Below are positions 8,495 through 17,256 of a stretch of DNA of 64,000 nucleotides, one piece after another (within the stretch, counting starts at the first letter, position 1; each line of letters opens with the position of its first letter). The stretch comes from WHSW01 sp963821025. Its GTDB lineage: Bacteria > Actinomycetota > Thermoleophilia > Solirubrobacterales > 70-9. Below the pieces are notes generated by a model. It was not told the origin of the DNA and ran no database searches. It saw nothing but the letters and a program-made list of their open reading frames with translations. The position numbers and the translations under genes were made by a program. The stretch covers positions 1,178,001 to 1,242,000 of the forward strand of contig CAWGCG010000003.1 in NCBI GenBank assembly GCA_963821025.1. The letters run 5' to 3'.

Positions 8495-8940
8495 TGCACC
8501 TGAAGCAGAATCGTCGGCGTGGACAGGGGTTCGGTCTGTCCCAGGAGAACATCGAGGTCGTCCGAGAGCTCTACCGGCTGTTCGCCGATCGCCAGCTGAG
8601 CGCCGCCTTCGCCGATTACGCCGATCGCGATCTCGAGCTTCGCGTCCCTGCGATCTATCCCGACACGCCCGAAGTGCTCACCGGCAGGGCGGGAGTCGAG
8701 CGCTGGATCGCGATGATCGACGAGGCCTGGACCGAGTGGCGCTTCGAGCCCGAGCGCTACCTCGACCGCGGCTCGAAGGTGATCGTCCTCGCTCGCTTGA
8801 TCGCCGAGGGCGGCTCGAGCGGCATCCACCTGGAGCGCGAGGTCGCCCACGTGTGGACGATAAGAGGAGGCCGTGCCGCCAGCTGCCAGGTCTACCTCAA
8901 CCCCGACGAGGGCCTCGAAGCCGCCGGGCTCGCCGAATAG
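8494..8940 (+). CDS. SnoaL-like (NTF2-fold) protein
   Basis: 148 residues. From about residue 16 (LSQENIEVVRELY) to the end it follows the SnoaL/limonene-epoxide-hydrolase fold common as paralogues in Thermoleophilia. The first 15 residues (MHLKQNRRRGQ...) are basic and unlike the family, so the true start may be near 8539, where only a CTG is available. Function is unknown. It is divergent from cysS with just 11 bp between the starts. Confidence 0.75.
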   Translation: MHLKQNRRRGQGFGLSQENIEVVRELYRLFADRQLSAAFADYADRDLELRVPAIYPDTPEVLTGRAGVERWIAMIDEAWTEWRFEPERYLDRGSKVIVLARLIAEGGSSGIHLEREVAHVWTIRGGRAASCQVYLNPDEGLEAAGLAE

Positions 8941-8949
8941 GCGCGGCGC

Positions 8950-10608
8950 CTAAGCCAGCTCGCGCTTGAGGATCTTGCCGGTGGCGTTTCGCGGCAGCGA
9001 GTCGAGGAACTCGATCTCGCGCGGGACCTTGTAGCGCGCGAGGTTGAGCTTGACGAACTCGCGCAACTCGTCATCGGAGACCGAGTCGCGCTCGACCAGG
9101 ACCACGAACGCCTTCAGGCGCTGGCCGAACTCCTCGTCGTCGACCCCGATCACGGCGACCTCGGCGATCGCGAGGTGGCCCGCGAGCAGGTCCTCGACCT
9201 CGCGCGGGAACACGTTCTCGCCGCCGGAGACGATCATCTCGTCGTCGCGGCCGTCGATGAACAGGCGGCCCTCAAGGTCGAAATGACCGACGTCGCCCGA
9301 GGAGAGCAGGCCCTCGTAGACGTCCTTGCCGCCGCCCCCGGTGTAGCCCTCGAACGCCATCTCGTTGCCGACGAACACGCGCCCGGTCTCACCCGGCGGA
9401 AGCTCCGCCCCGCCCTCGGTGTCGACGATCTTGACCACGGTGCCGCGCGGCGGCCTGCCGGCGGTCCCCGGCGCCGCGCGCAGGTCCTCGGGCGTCGCGA
9501 TCGTCGCCCAGGCGACCTCGGTCGAGCCGTACAGGTTGTAGAGGTTGTCGCCGAAGCGGTCCATCCACTCGATCGCGAGCTCGCCCGGCAGGGCCGAGCC
9601 GCTGGCCGCCGTCACCCTGAGGCTCGGCAGCTCGTACTTGGCCAGCGTCGGCTCGGGAAGCTGGAGGATCCGCTGCATCATCACCGGAACCACCACCAGC
9701 GCGGTCGCCTCGCGTTCGGCCACGGCCCGCAGGGTCTGCTCGGGATCGAAACGTCGCTGCAGCACGTAGGTCGAGCCGAGCGAGAGGCCGAGGACGAAGT
9801 GGGCAAAGCCCCAGGAGTGGAACAGCGGCGCCGCGATCACCGTCGTCTCCCGCGCCCGCATCGGGATCAAGGAGAACATCGCCGCGAGCGGCGCCAGCGT
9901 GGCGGGGGCGCCGCGCTGGGCGCCCTTCGGGGTGCCGGTCGTGCCCGAGGTGAGGATGACGAAGCGGGCCGGCTCGGACGGCGGCTCGAGGTCGCCGTAG
10001 CCGGCGCTCGCAATCAGCCCCTCGACCGCCTCCCCGGTCGGCTCGCGGCTCTCGCGCCAGGCGAAAAAGCTCTGCAGCTCGCCGCTCGCCGGCGCCAGCA
10101 GGTCGCGGAACTCCTCGTCGTCGATCAGCGCCACCGGTCGCTCGCGTTCGACCACGCCGGTCAGCTGGGGTCCCGAGAAGGCAGTGTTCATGTAGAGCCC
10201 GACCGCTCCGAGCTTGGAGACGGCCAGGGTCGCCTCGACGAAGTGACGATGGTTGCGGCACATGATCGCGATCCCGTCGCCGACCCCGACGCCGCGCTCG
10301 GCGAGGGCGCGGGCGAGCGCGTTGGAGCGCTGGTGGACGGCGGCGAACGTCAGCGTGCCCTGCTCGTCGACCAGCATCGTCCGGTCGGGGTCGGTGATCG
10401 CCGCGCCGGCAATCCCGGCGGCCGGTGAGGCGCCCCACCGCTGCAACTCACGGGCGACCCGGACGAGCTTGTCGGGTCGCACCGGTCGCAGCACGCCTGC
10501 CCCGGCCAGGGCGCTCAGGTTGAAGGGCAGATCGGCGAGCGTTCCCAGGGGACCGACCGTGACCCGGCGGGCGAGTGCCAACGGCGAGGTGAGCTGACCG
10601 AGGTCCAT
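8950..10608 (-). CDS. Acyl-CoA synthetase (AMP-binding, FadD-like)
   Basis: 552 residues of the adenylate-forming enzyme family. It has the A3 P-loop LTSGTTGTPKG at 219-229, the YGSTEVA block, SSGDVGHFD, the DGRDDEMIVSGGENVFP hinge region and a C-terminal PRNATGKILKREL with the catalytic-type lysine. It would activate a carboxylic acid, probably a fatty acid, to acyl-CoA. A TAGAGT hexamer 7 nt before the ATG suggests a leaderless start. It sits between ispF and cysS, a place empty in Bacillus, and looks like an insertion in the old order. Confidence 0.9.
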   Translation of the reverse strand: MDLGQLTSPLALARRVTVGPLGTLADLPFNLSALAGAGVLRPVRPDKLVRVARELQRWGASPAAGIAGAAITDPDRTMLVDEQGTLTFAAVHQRSNALARALAERGVGVGDGIAIMCRNHRHFVEATLAVSKLGAVGLYMNTAFSGPQLTGVVERERPVALIDDEEFRDLLAPASGELQSFFAWRESREPTGEAVEGLIASAGYGDLEPPSEPARFVILTSGTTGTPKGAQRGAPATLAPLAAMFSLIPMRARETTVIAAPLFHSWGFAHFVLGLSLGSTYVLQRRFDPEQTLRAVAEREATALVVVPVMMQRILQLPEPTLAKYELPSLRVTAASGSALPGELAIEWMDRFGDNLYNLYGSTEVAWATIATPEDLRAAPGTAGRPPRGTVVKIVDTEGGAELPPGETGRVFVGNEMAFEGYTGGGGKDVYEGLLSSGDVGHFDLEGRLFIDGRDDEMIVSGGENVFPREVEDLLAGHLAIAEVAVIGVDDEEFGQRLKAFVVLVERDSVSDDELREFVKLNLARYKVPREIEFLDSLPRNATGKILKRELA

Positions 10609-10615
10609 GCCGCCA

Positions 10616-10621
10616 ACTCTA
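10616..10621 (-). promoter_or_regulatory. Putative -10 (TAGAGT) of acyl-CoA synthetase gene
   Basis: TAGAGT on the minus strand lies 7 nt before the ATG at 10608. It overlaps the 3' end of ispF. Confidence 0.45.
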
Positions 10622-11077
10622 TGTCTCGGTCGCGAGCGAGGCGACGGCTATGCAGGCAACCCCCTCGCCCCGCCCGACCCAACCCATGCCCTCGTTGGTG
10701 GTCGCCTTGACGTTGACCACCGCCCCGAGCACCTCGCCGAGGTTTCGCTGCATCTGATCGCGGTGTGGCTCGATCGCCGGGTGCTCGCAGATGACGCTCA
10801 GATCGACGTTGATCACCGGGCCACCGACCAGGCCGACGACCGTGCGCAGGAGATCGAGCGAGTCGGCATCTCGCCAGGTCTGATCGCTGGGCGGGAAGTG
10901 GGCGCCGAGGTCGCCGAGGCCCGCGGCGCCGAGCACCGCGTCGATTACGGCGTGGGTCACCACGTCGGCATCGGAATGCCCCTCGAGACCCTCCTCGGCG
11001 GCGATCTCGACCCCGCCGAGGACCAGCCGCCGCCCGGCGGCGAAGCGGTGGCTGTCATAGCCGATCCCGACCCTCAT
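10619..11077 (-). CDS. ispF: 2-C-methyl-D-erythritol 2,4-cyclodiphosphate synthase
   Basis: 152 residues, full length. Metal ligands D8, H10 and H42 are in place, with the HSDADVV and FPPSD blocks, and the C-terminal NVKATTNEGMGWVGRGEG. It forms the cyclodiphosphate in the MEP isoprenoid pathway. The ATG at 11077 overlaps the stop of the PHP gene in an ATGA junction. IspD is encoded 2 kb upstream in the same direction. Confidence 0.96.
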   Translation of the reverse strand: MRVGIGYDSHRFAAGRRLVLGGVEIAAEEGLEGHSDADVVTHAVIDAVLGAAGLGDLGAHFPPSDQTWRDADSLDLLRTVVGLVGGPVINVDLSVICEHPAIEPHRDQMQRNLGEVLGAVVNVKATTNEGMGWVGRGEGVACIAVASLATET

Positions 11078-11898
11078 CCGAGCGGCTCCAGACGCCGCTC
11101 GCGATCCTCGAACACCGCGATCTCCTCGACCCCCCAGCCGCGCATCGTCTCGACCGCGCGCTCGTAGTCGCGCCCCACGTCCTCGGGCAGGTGGGCGTCC
11201 GAGGAGAGCGCGAACACGGCACCGGCCTCGACGCACATGGCCGCGAAGGCATCGGAGGGATAGAGCTCGCCGACCGGCTTTCGCCAGCCCGCGGTCGAGA
11301 CCTCGACCGCGATCCCAGACTCGCCGATCGCCTCGACCACGGGCTCGTAGTAAAAGCGCGGATCCCGCTCGGGCGTCGGGCGACGCTCGCCCCAGACCTT
11401 GACCAGGTCAGGGTGGGCGAGGATGTCGTAGAGGCCGGTGCGGACCGCCTCGGCGAGCGTGTCGAAGTAGAGCTGCCAGACGCGATCCGGGTCCGAGATC
11501 GCCTCCCAGATGTCATAGACGTCCCAGTCGACCGCGCGGTCGCGGATGAAGTGGACCGAGCCGACGACGTAGTCGAACCGGTGAGCGTCGAGGACGTTCG
11601 CGATCCGGTCCTCGCGGTCGGCCAGATAGTCCATCTCGATCCCGAGTCGAAGCGGCGTCGAGCGCACGAACTCGCAGTACTCGGCCAGATCGTCACGAGC
11701 GTTGTCTCGCCACGACGGGTGGTCCCAGATCTCCAGTGATCGCGTGAACCTGTCGATGTGCTCGGAAACGCCGAGCTCGGAGACTCCGGCGCCGGCGGCG
11801 GCCTCGAGGTAGCGCTCGACGTTGGCCTCGGTGAAGTACTCGGCGGCGGCCGTGTCGGGTTCGTCGGGACGCAGGTGCAGGTGATAGTCCGTCAGCAC
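11074..11898 (-). CDS. PHP-domain phosphatase, histidinol-phosphatase (HisK)-like
   Basis: 274 residues. The N-terminal DYHLHLRPD and later histidines and aspartates (GVSEHID, GSVHFI, LAHPDLV, SSDAHLPEDVGRDY) make the PHP metal site. It is closest to histidinol-phosphate phosphatases, but no his genes are near, so the substrate is open. A GTG at 11898 is chosen: it gives the normal PHP N-terminus and lies 7 nt after a TAGCGT hexamer. It overlaps ispF by 4 nt. Confidence 0.82.
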   Translation of the reverse strand: MLTDYHLHLRPDEPDTAAAEYFTEANVERYLEAAAGAGVSELGVSEHIDRFTRSLEIWDHPSWRDNARDDLAEYCEFVRSTPLRLGIEMDYLADREDRIANVLDAHRFDYVVGSVHFIRDRAVDWDVYDIWEAISDPDRVWQLYFDTLAEAVRTGLYDILAHPDLVKVWGERRPTPERDPRFYYEPVVEAIGESGIAVEVSTAGWRKPVGELYPSDAFAAMCVEAGAVFALSSDAHLPEDVGRDYERAVETMRGWGVEEIAVFEDRERRLEPLG

Positions 11899-11904
11899 CG
11901 CCGG

Positions 11905-11911
11905 TACGCTA
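11905..11911. promoter_or_regulatory. Shared bidirectional -10 for PHP gene and DUF389 gene
   Basis: The 7-bp TACGCTA contains TACGCT for the plus strand and TAGCGT for the minus strand. Each lies exactly 7 nt before its own start codon (ATG 11918 on plus, GTG 11898 on minus). Only 19 bp separate the two starts. This indicates divergent leaderless transcription from one site. Confidence 0.6.
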
Positions 11912-11917
11912 GCCGCG

Positions 11918-12949
11918 ATGGTCCACATGCGGATCGTGGTCCCCGGGTACCAGGCCGAGCACGTGCTCGACCTGGTCACGCACGCCCACTCGGTCTGCAA
12001 CGTGATCTACCTCGAGCGCGCGGCGCGCAAGCCCGAGGGCGACGTGATCTTGTGCGACGTCGCTCGCGAGGAGGTCAGCGTGATCGTCTCCGACCTGCGC
12101 GAGCTCGACGTCGACACCGAGGGCTCGATCGCGATCGAGCACATCGACTCGGCGATCTCGAAGTTCGCCGAGGAGGCCGAGCGGGCCGCCGCGGGCCACC
12201 CTGGCGACGCGGTGGTCTGGGAGGAGGTCGAGTCACGAACCTCCGAGAACACCGAGCTCAACGGAATCTTCTGCGCCTTCATGGCGCTCGCCTGCATGAT
12301 CGCCTCGGTCGGGATCTTCCTCGACTCCCCGATCCTGATCGTCGGCGCGATGATCGTCGGACCCGAGTTCGGCCCGATCGCGGGGCTCTGCGTCGCGGTC
12401 GTCCAGCGCCGCCGCGATGTCGCGCGCCGCTCGTTCAGGGCGCTCGCGGTCGGCTTCCCGATCGGGATCGCGGCCGCGCTCGCCTTCGCGCTGCTGATCC
12501 GTGCGGTCGACCTGACCCCGGACGGCTTCATCTCATCCGAGCATCCGAACACCGACTTCATCTCGCACCCTGACGTGTTCTCGGCGATCGTCGCCTTCGT
12601 CGCCGGGATCGCCGGGGTGCTGTCGCTGACCGCGGCGAAGTCGGGCGCGCTCGTGGGCGTGTTGGTCTCGGTGACGACGATTCCGGCGGCCGCCAACATC
12701 GGCATCGCCGCCGCCTACGCCGATTGGACCGAGTTTCGCGGCGCGGTGCTCCAGCTCGCCGTCAACCTCACCGCGATCCTGGTCGCCGGGGTTGGCACGC
12801 TGTTCATCGAGCGGTCGATCTACGTACGCCGCCGGCACGCCCACCTCCAGGACACCGCCACCCGCGAAGCTGCCGGGCTGCCGGTCGGCCACAGCCGTCG
12901 CGACACCAGGGTCGGCGTCGCGCCCGGCTCAAACGCCGAGCCGCGTTGA
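11918..12949 (+). CDS. DUF389 family membrane protein
   Basis: 343 residues. A soluble N-terminal domain of about 115 residues is followed by a DUF389 membrane domain from about 120 to 305. It has the conserved signature SPILIVGAMIVGPEFGPIAG near 137-156 and about six hydrophobic helices (for example 180-200, 225-245, 250-275, 285-305). The tail is short and basic. Function is unknown; some relatives have been proposed to be transport-related. A second ATG lies at 11927. It interrupts the ispD-ispF run on the opposite strand. Confidence 0.85.
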   Translation: MVHMRIVVPGYQAEHVLDLVTHAHSVCNVIYLERAARKPEGDVILCDVAREEVSVIVSDLRELDVDTEGSIAIEHIDSAISKFAEEAERAAAGHPGDAVVWEEVESRTSENTELNGIFCAFMALACMIASVGIFLDSPILIVGAMIVGPEFGPIAGLCVAVVQRRRDVARRSFRALAVGFPIGIAAALAFALLIRAVDLTPDGFISSEHPNTDFISHPDVFSAIVAFVAGIAGVLSLTAAKSGALVGVLVSVTTIPAAANIGIAAAYADWTEFRGAVLQLAVNLTAILVAGVGTLFIERSIYVRRRHAHLQDTATREAAGLPVGHSRRDTRVGVAPGSNAEPR

Positions 12950-13000
12950 ACCGGGCCATCGCCGACCTGGCGCTGTCGGCCGGCCCGGCTGAGCGTCGCT

Positions 13001-14053
13001 TCAGCCGCTGTGGCTGTTGACGTTGATCACCGTTCCGTCGGGGTCGGCGACGAAGAAGCGCCGGATTCCCCACGGCTCGTCGGTGAGCTCATAGACGATC
13101 TCGAGCCCGAGCCGTCGGGCGCTCGCGTAGGCGGCGTCGACGTCGGCGACCTCAACCGAGATCTGCGAGCGGCCGGTGTTCGGATCCCAGGACCGCTGCT
13201 CTTGCGAGCAGATGATCAGCTGAGTGGTCGGATGGCTGGGCGAGGACAACATCAGGAAGCCGGGCTCGTCCATGACCGGCTCGAAGCCGAGGAAATCCGA
13301 GTAGAAGGAACGGCTTGCCTCGAGGTCGCCGACCAGCATCGTCGGCATCGCCCGCCTGATCCACCCCTCCGAGCGATCCGCGAGCAAGAGCTCGGCTCGG
13401 TGCAGGTCGGCGGGCGTGGTCACCTTGAGGTTCTCGGGCGAGGCGGGCTCGACCACGACCGGCTCGCCGGAGCGCTCGACCAGCATCGCCTCGTCGGTTG
13501 CGCCCGCCAGCTCGACAGCGGGAACCTCGAGCGCGCTTCGCAGCGCCTGCGCGCGGAACGCCTGCGGCGTCTGCGCCGCCCACAGGTGCTCGCGGTTCTC
13601 GGTGGCGACGACCTCGCGCCCGCCGACACCGACCCGCTTGATCGTGTCGGTGACCGGGGTCGCGGCGACCACGGCGCCGAGGGCGGGATCGGCGGCGAGC
13701 CTGCCGACGACCGCGTCGATCAGCTCCGGCGTGACCAGCGGCCGGGCGGCGTCGTGGACGGCGACCAGCTCGCTGTCGGCGTGTGCGAATGCAGCGCTCA
13801 CGGAGTCGGTGCGCGAGTCACCCCCGGCGACGACCTCCAACGCGAGCTCGGGCGGCGCCAGATCCTCGATCTCGGCCTCCCGGCCCGCCGGCACGGCGAC
13901 GATCGCGTCGGCCACCGTCGCCGAGGCCGCAAACGCCTCGAGGCACCAGCCGACCAGCGGTCGCCCGCCGACCTCGACCAGCGCCTTCGGACCGCCGGCT
14001 CGGAGTCTGTGGCCCGAACCGGCGGCCGCGATCAGCGCGGTGGCGCTAGGCAG
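13001..14053 (-). CDS. ispD: IspD fused to a C-terminal VOC/glyoxalase-like domain
   Basis: Bifunctional-looking protein of about 350 residues. Residues 1-230 are 2-C-methyl-D-erythritol 4-phosphate cytidylyltransferase with AAGSGHRLRAGGPKALVEV near 10-28, HDAARPLVTPE, TPQAF and NLKVTTPADL. Residues 235-350 form a VOC (glyoxalase/bleomycin-resistance) fold: SRSFYSDFLGFEPV, then FFVADPDGTVINVNS. There is no stop between them. The conserved IspD N-terminus has no ATG/GTG/TTG; a CTG at 14053, overlapping the carD stop by 8 nt, is the best start, while the first usual start codon (GTG 13915) would delete the nucleotide loop. Confidence 0.85.
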   Translation of the reverse strand: MPSATALIAAAGSGHRLRAGGPKALVEVGGRPLVGWCLEAFAASATVADAIVAVPAGREAEIEDLAPPELALEVVAGGDSRTDSVSAAFAHADSELVAVHDAARPLVTPELIDAVVGRLAADPALGAVVAATPVTDTIKRVGVGGREVVATENREHLWAAQTPQAFRAQALRSALEVPAVELAGATDEAMLVERSGEPVVVEPASPENLKVTTPADLHRAELLLADRSEGWIRRAMPTMLVGDLEASRSFYSDFLGFEPVMDEPGFLMLSSPSHPTTQLIICSQEQRSWDPNTGRSQISVEVADVDAAYASARRLGLEIVYELTDEPWGIRRFFVADPDGTVINVNSHSG

Positions 14054-14558
14054 TGGCCTTGGCGCCGAACCGCTCCTCGAGCAGCTCGTCGATGTACTCC
14101 TCGGCGCCCTCCTCGTCCTTGTCGAGCGCGTACATGAACTCCGAGGCGAGGATCTTCTTCGCCCGGGTGTACATCTGCTTCTCGCCCGTCGAAAGGCCCT
14201 TCTCCCACTCGCGAATGGCGAGGTTACGGACGACCTCGGCGAGCTCGAACACGTCGCCGGTCTTGATCTTCTCGCGGTTGTACTTGAAGCGGCGGTTCCA
14301 GTTCTTGGGCATCTCCGAGACCTCCCCGCTCAAGACCTCGATCACCCGCCGGACCTGGTCCTCATCGATCACCCGGCGAAGGCCCGCGAGGTGGGCGTTG
14401 TCGCACGGGACCATCACGGTCATGTCGTTGTGCAGGATCTTGATCGTCAGGTAGTCGCGCGACTCTCCCATCATGTCGCGAGCTTCCTTGGTCAGCACGA
14501 CCCCTGCACCGTGGTGGGGATAGACGACGTTGTCGCCGACCTCGAACTCGCACTCCAT
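14046..14558 (-). CDS. carD: CarD/CdnL-type RNA polymerase-binding regulator
   Basis: 170 residues from the ATG at 14558. The N-terminal RNAP-interaction domain (1-60) has GDNVVYPHHGAGVV. The C-terminal helical DNA-binding domain has MPKNWNRRFKYNREK near 83-97 and a long acidic tail. CarD proteins stabilise the open promoter complex, notably at rRNA promoters. A strong GGGAGGAG lies 6 nt before an in-frame ATC at 14612, which would add 18 residues; the ATG at 14558 has no such site. It lies between disA and ispD, as CarD-type genes do in several Clostridia. Confidence 0.93.
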   Translation of the reverse strand: MECEFEVGDNVVYPHHGAGVVLTKEARDMMGESRDYLTIKILHNDMTVMVPCDNAHLAGLRRVIDEDQVRRVIEVLSGEVSEMPKNWNRRFKYNREKIKTGDVFELAEVVRNLAIREWEKGLSTGEKQMYTRAKKILASEFMYALDKDEEGAEEYIDELLEERFGAKATA

Positions 14559-14657
14559 GGAGCCGAGCTCGATGTCGTCGACCGCGTTCTCGTCTACAGC
14601 TAGATCTGTGATGTCTGTCTCCTCCCGTAGCGACGGCCGCTCGCGCGGCCGTCTGGT

Positions 14658-15761
14658 TCACCGATAACGGTCGACGATGTCGACCTCCTGAAGTCTGCGG
14701 ATCCCCTCACGGATCTCCTTCGCCCGTGCCTCGCCGACGTCCTCCACCGACTCGAGGTCGTGATCGGAGGCCGCCAGCAGCGACTCGAGGTCGCCGAAGT
14801 GGTTGACGACTTTCTGGGCGACCAGCCGCGGTAGGCGCGGCACTCCGCCCAAGACCCGGTAGCCGCGCGGGGCGACCTCGAAGTCGAGGGTGTTGACCTT
14901 GCGGTCGTAGCCGAGCAACTCGGCCAGGCGGCCGAAGTCGAGCAGCTCCGTGTGCCAGAGCTCGGTGAGCTCGCCGAGGGCGGTCTCGATCGCCTGCTCG
15001 GCGTCGCTGTGGGCGTAATCGCGAACCAACGCCGCGCGATCGGCCATCACCCCGACCACGGTCTCCTCGAGCTGCATCTCGATCAGCCGCCCTTCGGAAC
15101 CGAGCTCGATGATGTAGCGCTCGACCTCGGCTGCCATCCGGGTGACCAGCTCGGCGCGCTGCAGCGCCGAGAGCACGTCGTAGAGGACGACGCCGCCGGC
15201 GAACTCGAGCGCGGTCAGCCGCGCGTCGATCTGATCGAGGCGGGCCCGGTACTTCTCCAGCGTCGCCAGCCCCTGGTTGGCCTTCGAGAGCACCGTCGGG
15301 ATGTCCTGGAGGATGTACTTGATCCCTTCGACGTAGAGCGAGACCACGTCGCGGCGCTGCGAGATCGCGATCACCAGCGCCTTCGTTTGCTTGGAGACGC
15401 GCTCGGCGGTGCGATGGCGGGTCCCCGTCTCCATCGAGAGGATCGTCGGGTCGGGCATCAGCTGTACGTTCGCCCAGGAGATCTTGTCGGCGCGGGTCGG
15501 CATCACGATCGCACCGTCCATCTTCGCCACCTGGTAGAGCAGGCCCGGGGTGTAGTCGACATCGAGCTTGAGCCCGCCCGAAAAGAGGAAGGAGACATCG
15601 TCGGGCTCGGCGACCACGATCAGGCCACCGGTACGGGCGTGGATGATGTTGTCGATGCCCTCCCGCAACGGGGTGCCGGGAGCGACCATGTCAAGCGCCC
15701 GCAAGAGCCGGGGATCCTGACGCGCTTCCAGCTCGTTCAACTCGTCCCCGGCGTGCGTCAC
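14658..15761 (-). CDS. disA: Diadenylate cyclase DisA (c-di-AMP synthase, DNA integrity scanning)
   Basis: 367 residues. The DAC domain (about 12-150) has the catalytic DGA at 82-84 and RHR at 115-117. A helical spine follows, with a C-terminal HhH DNA-binding domain (about 300-360: LPRLVAQKVVNHFGDLESLL, SVEDVGEARAKEIREG). It makes cyclic di-AMP from ATP and senses branched DNA. It starts with GTG. It follows radA, as in Bacillus, where RadA restrains DisA. No c-di-AMP receptor was identified in the window. Confidence 0.96.
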   Translation of the reverse strand: MTHAGDELNELEARQDPRLLRALDMVAPGTPLREGIDNIIHARTGGLIVVAEPDDVSFLFSGGLKLDVDYTPGLLYQVAKMDGAIVMPTRADKISWANVQLMPDPTILSMETGTRHRTAERVSKQTKALVIAISQRRDVVSLYVEGIKYILQDIPTVLSKANQGLATLEKYRARLDQIDARLTALEFAGGVVLYDVLSALQRAELVTRMAAEVERYIIELGSEGRLIEMQLEETVVGVMADRAALVRDYAHSDAEQAIETALGELTELWHTELLDFGRLAELLGYDRKVNTLDFEVAPRGYRVLGGVPRLPRLVAQKVVNHFGDLESLLAASDHDLESVEDVGEARAKEIREGIRRLQEVDIVDRYR

Positions 15762-15855
15762 CTAGTCATTCTGGCAAACGGCCTGCGTACCGCGCATTCC
15801 GCCGAATCCCGCGTGGAGCGATCGGTTTTGCGCTTGTCAAGTGGGCGCGGGTGCG

Positions 15856-17250
15856 TCAGGCCGCCGCCCGCGAGGCCCGGGCCGGACCGAGCGCGCGGCG
15901 CAGCGCCGCCCGCAGCGTCGCCAGCCCTTCGACGCCGGGCGGCAGCTCCCGGGCCGCCGGCGCCAGCACCGGCTCGAGCCCGAACTTGAGCGCCTCGGCG
16001 GCGCGCCGGTCGCAGTGGCCGACCGAGCGCAGCTCGCCGGTCAGTCCGACCTCGCCGAAGCAGGCGAGCAGGCGACCGTCGGCATCGGCGAGCGGGTTGC
16101 CCGAGTGCGCCGACGCGATCGCCAGCGCGACCGCGAGGTCGGCGCCCGGCTCATCGACGCGGAGGCCGCCGGCGACGTTGACGAACACGTCGGCGCCCGC
16201 CAGCGAGGGGCCCCCGTTGCGGGCCAAAACGGCGAGCACCATCGCCAGCCGGTTGCGATCGATCCCGGTCGCCGTCCGGCGCGGCGGCACGATCTCGGTC
16301 GGTGCGACCAGGGCCTGCACCTCGACCAAGAGCGGCCGGCTGCCCTCCATCGAGGCGCAGACGACCGAGCCCGGGGCGCCGCTGGCCTCGCCGACGAAGC
16401 GCGCCGATGGGTCGAGCACCTCGACCAGGCCGCCGGAGCGCATCTCGAACACACCGACCTCACTGGTCGCTCCGAAGCGGTTCTTGAGCGCCCGCAGAGT
16501 CCGAAAGCTCCGCTCGCGCTCGCCCTCGAAAAAGAGCACGCAATCGACCAGGTGCTCGAGCACGCGAGGACCGGCGACCGCGCCCTCCTTGGTCACGTGA
16601 CCGACCAGGATCACGGCGCAGTCGAGCCGCTTGGCCACCTCCATCACCGCGCTGGCGGCCTCGCGCACCTGGCCGACCGAGCCGGGCGCGCCGCTCATCG
16701 CCTCGGCATGGAGGGTCTGAATCGAGTCGATCACACAGGCCTGCGGCCGCTCGGCCTCGAGCGTCGCCAGGACGGCCTCGAGCGAGGTCTCGGCCAGCGC
16801 CGGAACCGCGAGCGCTGCATCGCCGAGCCGTTCGGCGCGCAGGCGGACCTGCGCCGTCGACTCCTCGCCGGAGATGTAGAGGACGCTGTGGCCGGCGGCG
16901 CCGAGGTTGCCGAGCGCCATCCCGGTCAGCGTCGACTTGCCGATCCCCGGCGACCCCCCGAGCAGGACCAATGACCCGGGCACCAAGCCGCCGCCGAGCA
17001 CCCGGTCGAGCTCATCCACCCCGGTGCGCAGACGCGCGACCGCCGGCGCCGAGACGTCGCGCAGGGCCACGGGTTTGCCGCCGCGGGCGCCCGCGGCGGG
17101 CCGCCCGCCGCGATTTGGCGGCGCGGCGCGATCGGGCTTCGGCGCCTCGACCAGGGTGTTCCAGTCGCCGCAGCCGGCACAGCGTCCCGACCAGCTCAGC
17201 GACTCATGGCCGCAGGCGCTGCAGAAGAAGGATGTGGACGAACGCGCGAT
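15856..17250 (-). CDS. radA: DNA repair protein RadA (Sms), with non-canonical start
   Basis: About 464 residues. The four-cysteine zinc finger at the N-terminus (FFCSACGHES...RCAGCGDWN) is intact and in frame. It is followed by a RecA-like ATPase with Walker A GGSPGIGKST near 98-107, the RadA signature KNRFG and a Lon-like C-terminal domain. RadA is a branch-migration helicase in recombination. Between the upstream in-frame TGA and the first zinc cysteine there is no ATG, GTG or TTG. An ATC at 17250, 6 nt after TACGCT, is the best candidate; CTG at 17253 is the other. The first usual start (GTG 17070) would lose the zinc finger. Confidence 0.9.
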   Translation of the reverse strand: MARSSTSFFCSACGHESLSWSGRCAGCGDWNTLVEAPKPDRAAPPNRGGRPAAGARGGKPVALRDVSAPAVARLRTGVDELDRVLGGGLVPGSLVLLGGSPGIGKSTLTGMALGNLGAAGHSVLYISGEESTAQVRLRAERLGDAALAVPALAETSLEAVLATLEAERPQACVIDSIQTLHAEAMSGAPGSVGQVREAASAVMEVAKRLDCAVILVGHVTKEGAVAGPRVLEHLVDCVLFFEGERERSFRTLRALKNRFGATSEVGVFEMRSGGLVEVLDPSARFVGEASGAPGSVVCASMEGSRPLLVEVQALVAPTEIVPPRRTATGIDRNRLAMVLAVLARNGGPSLAGADVFVNVAGGLRVDEPGADLAVALAIASAHSGNPLADADGRLLACFGEVGLTGELRSVGHCDRRAAEALKFGLEPVLAPAARELPPGVEGLATLRAALRRALGPARASRAAA

Positions 17251-17256
17251 CAGTTC

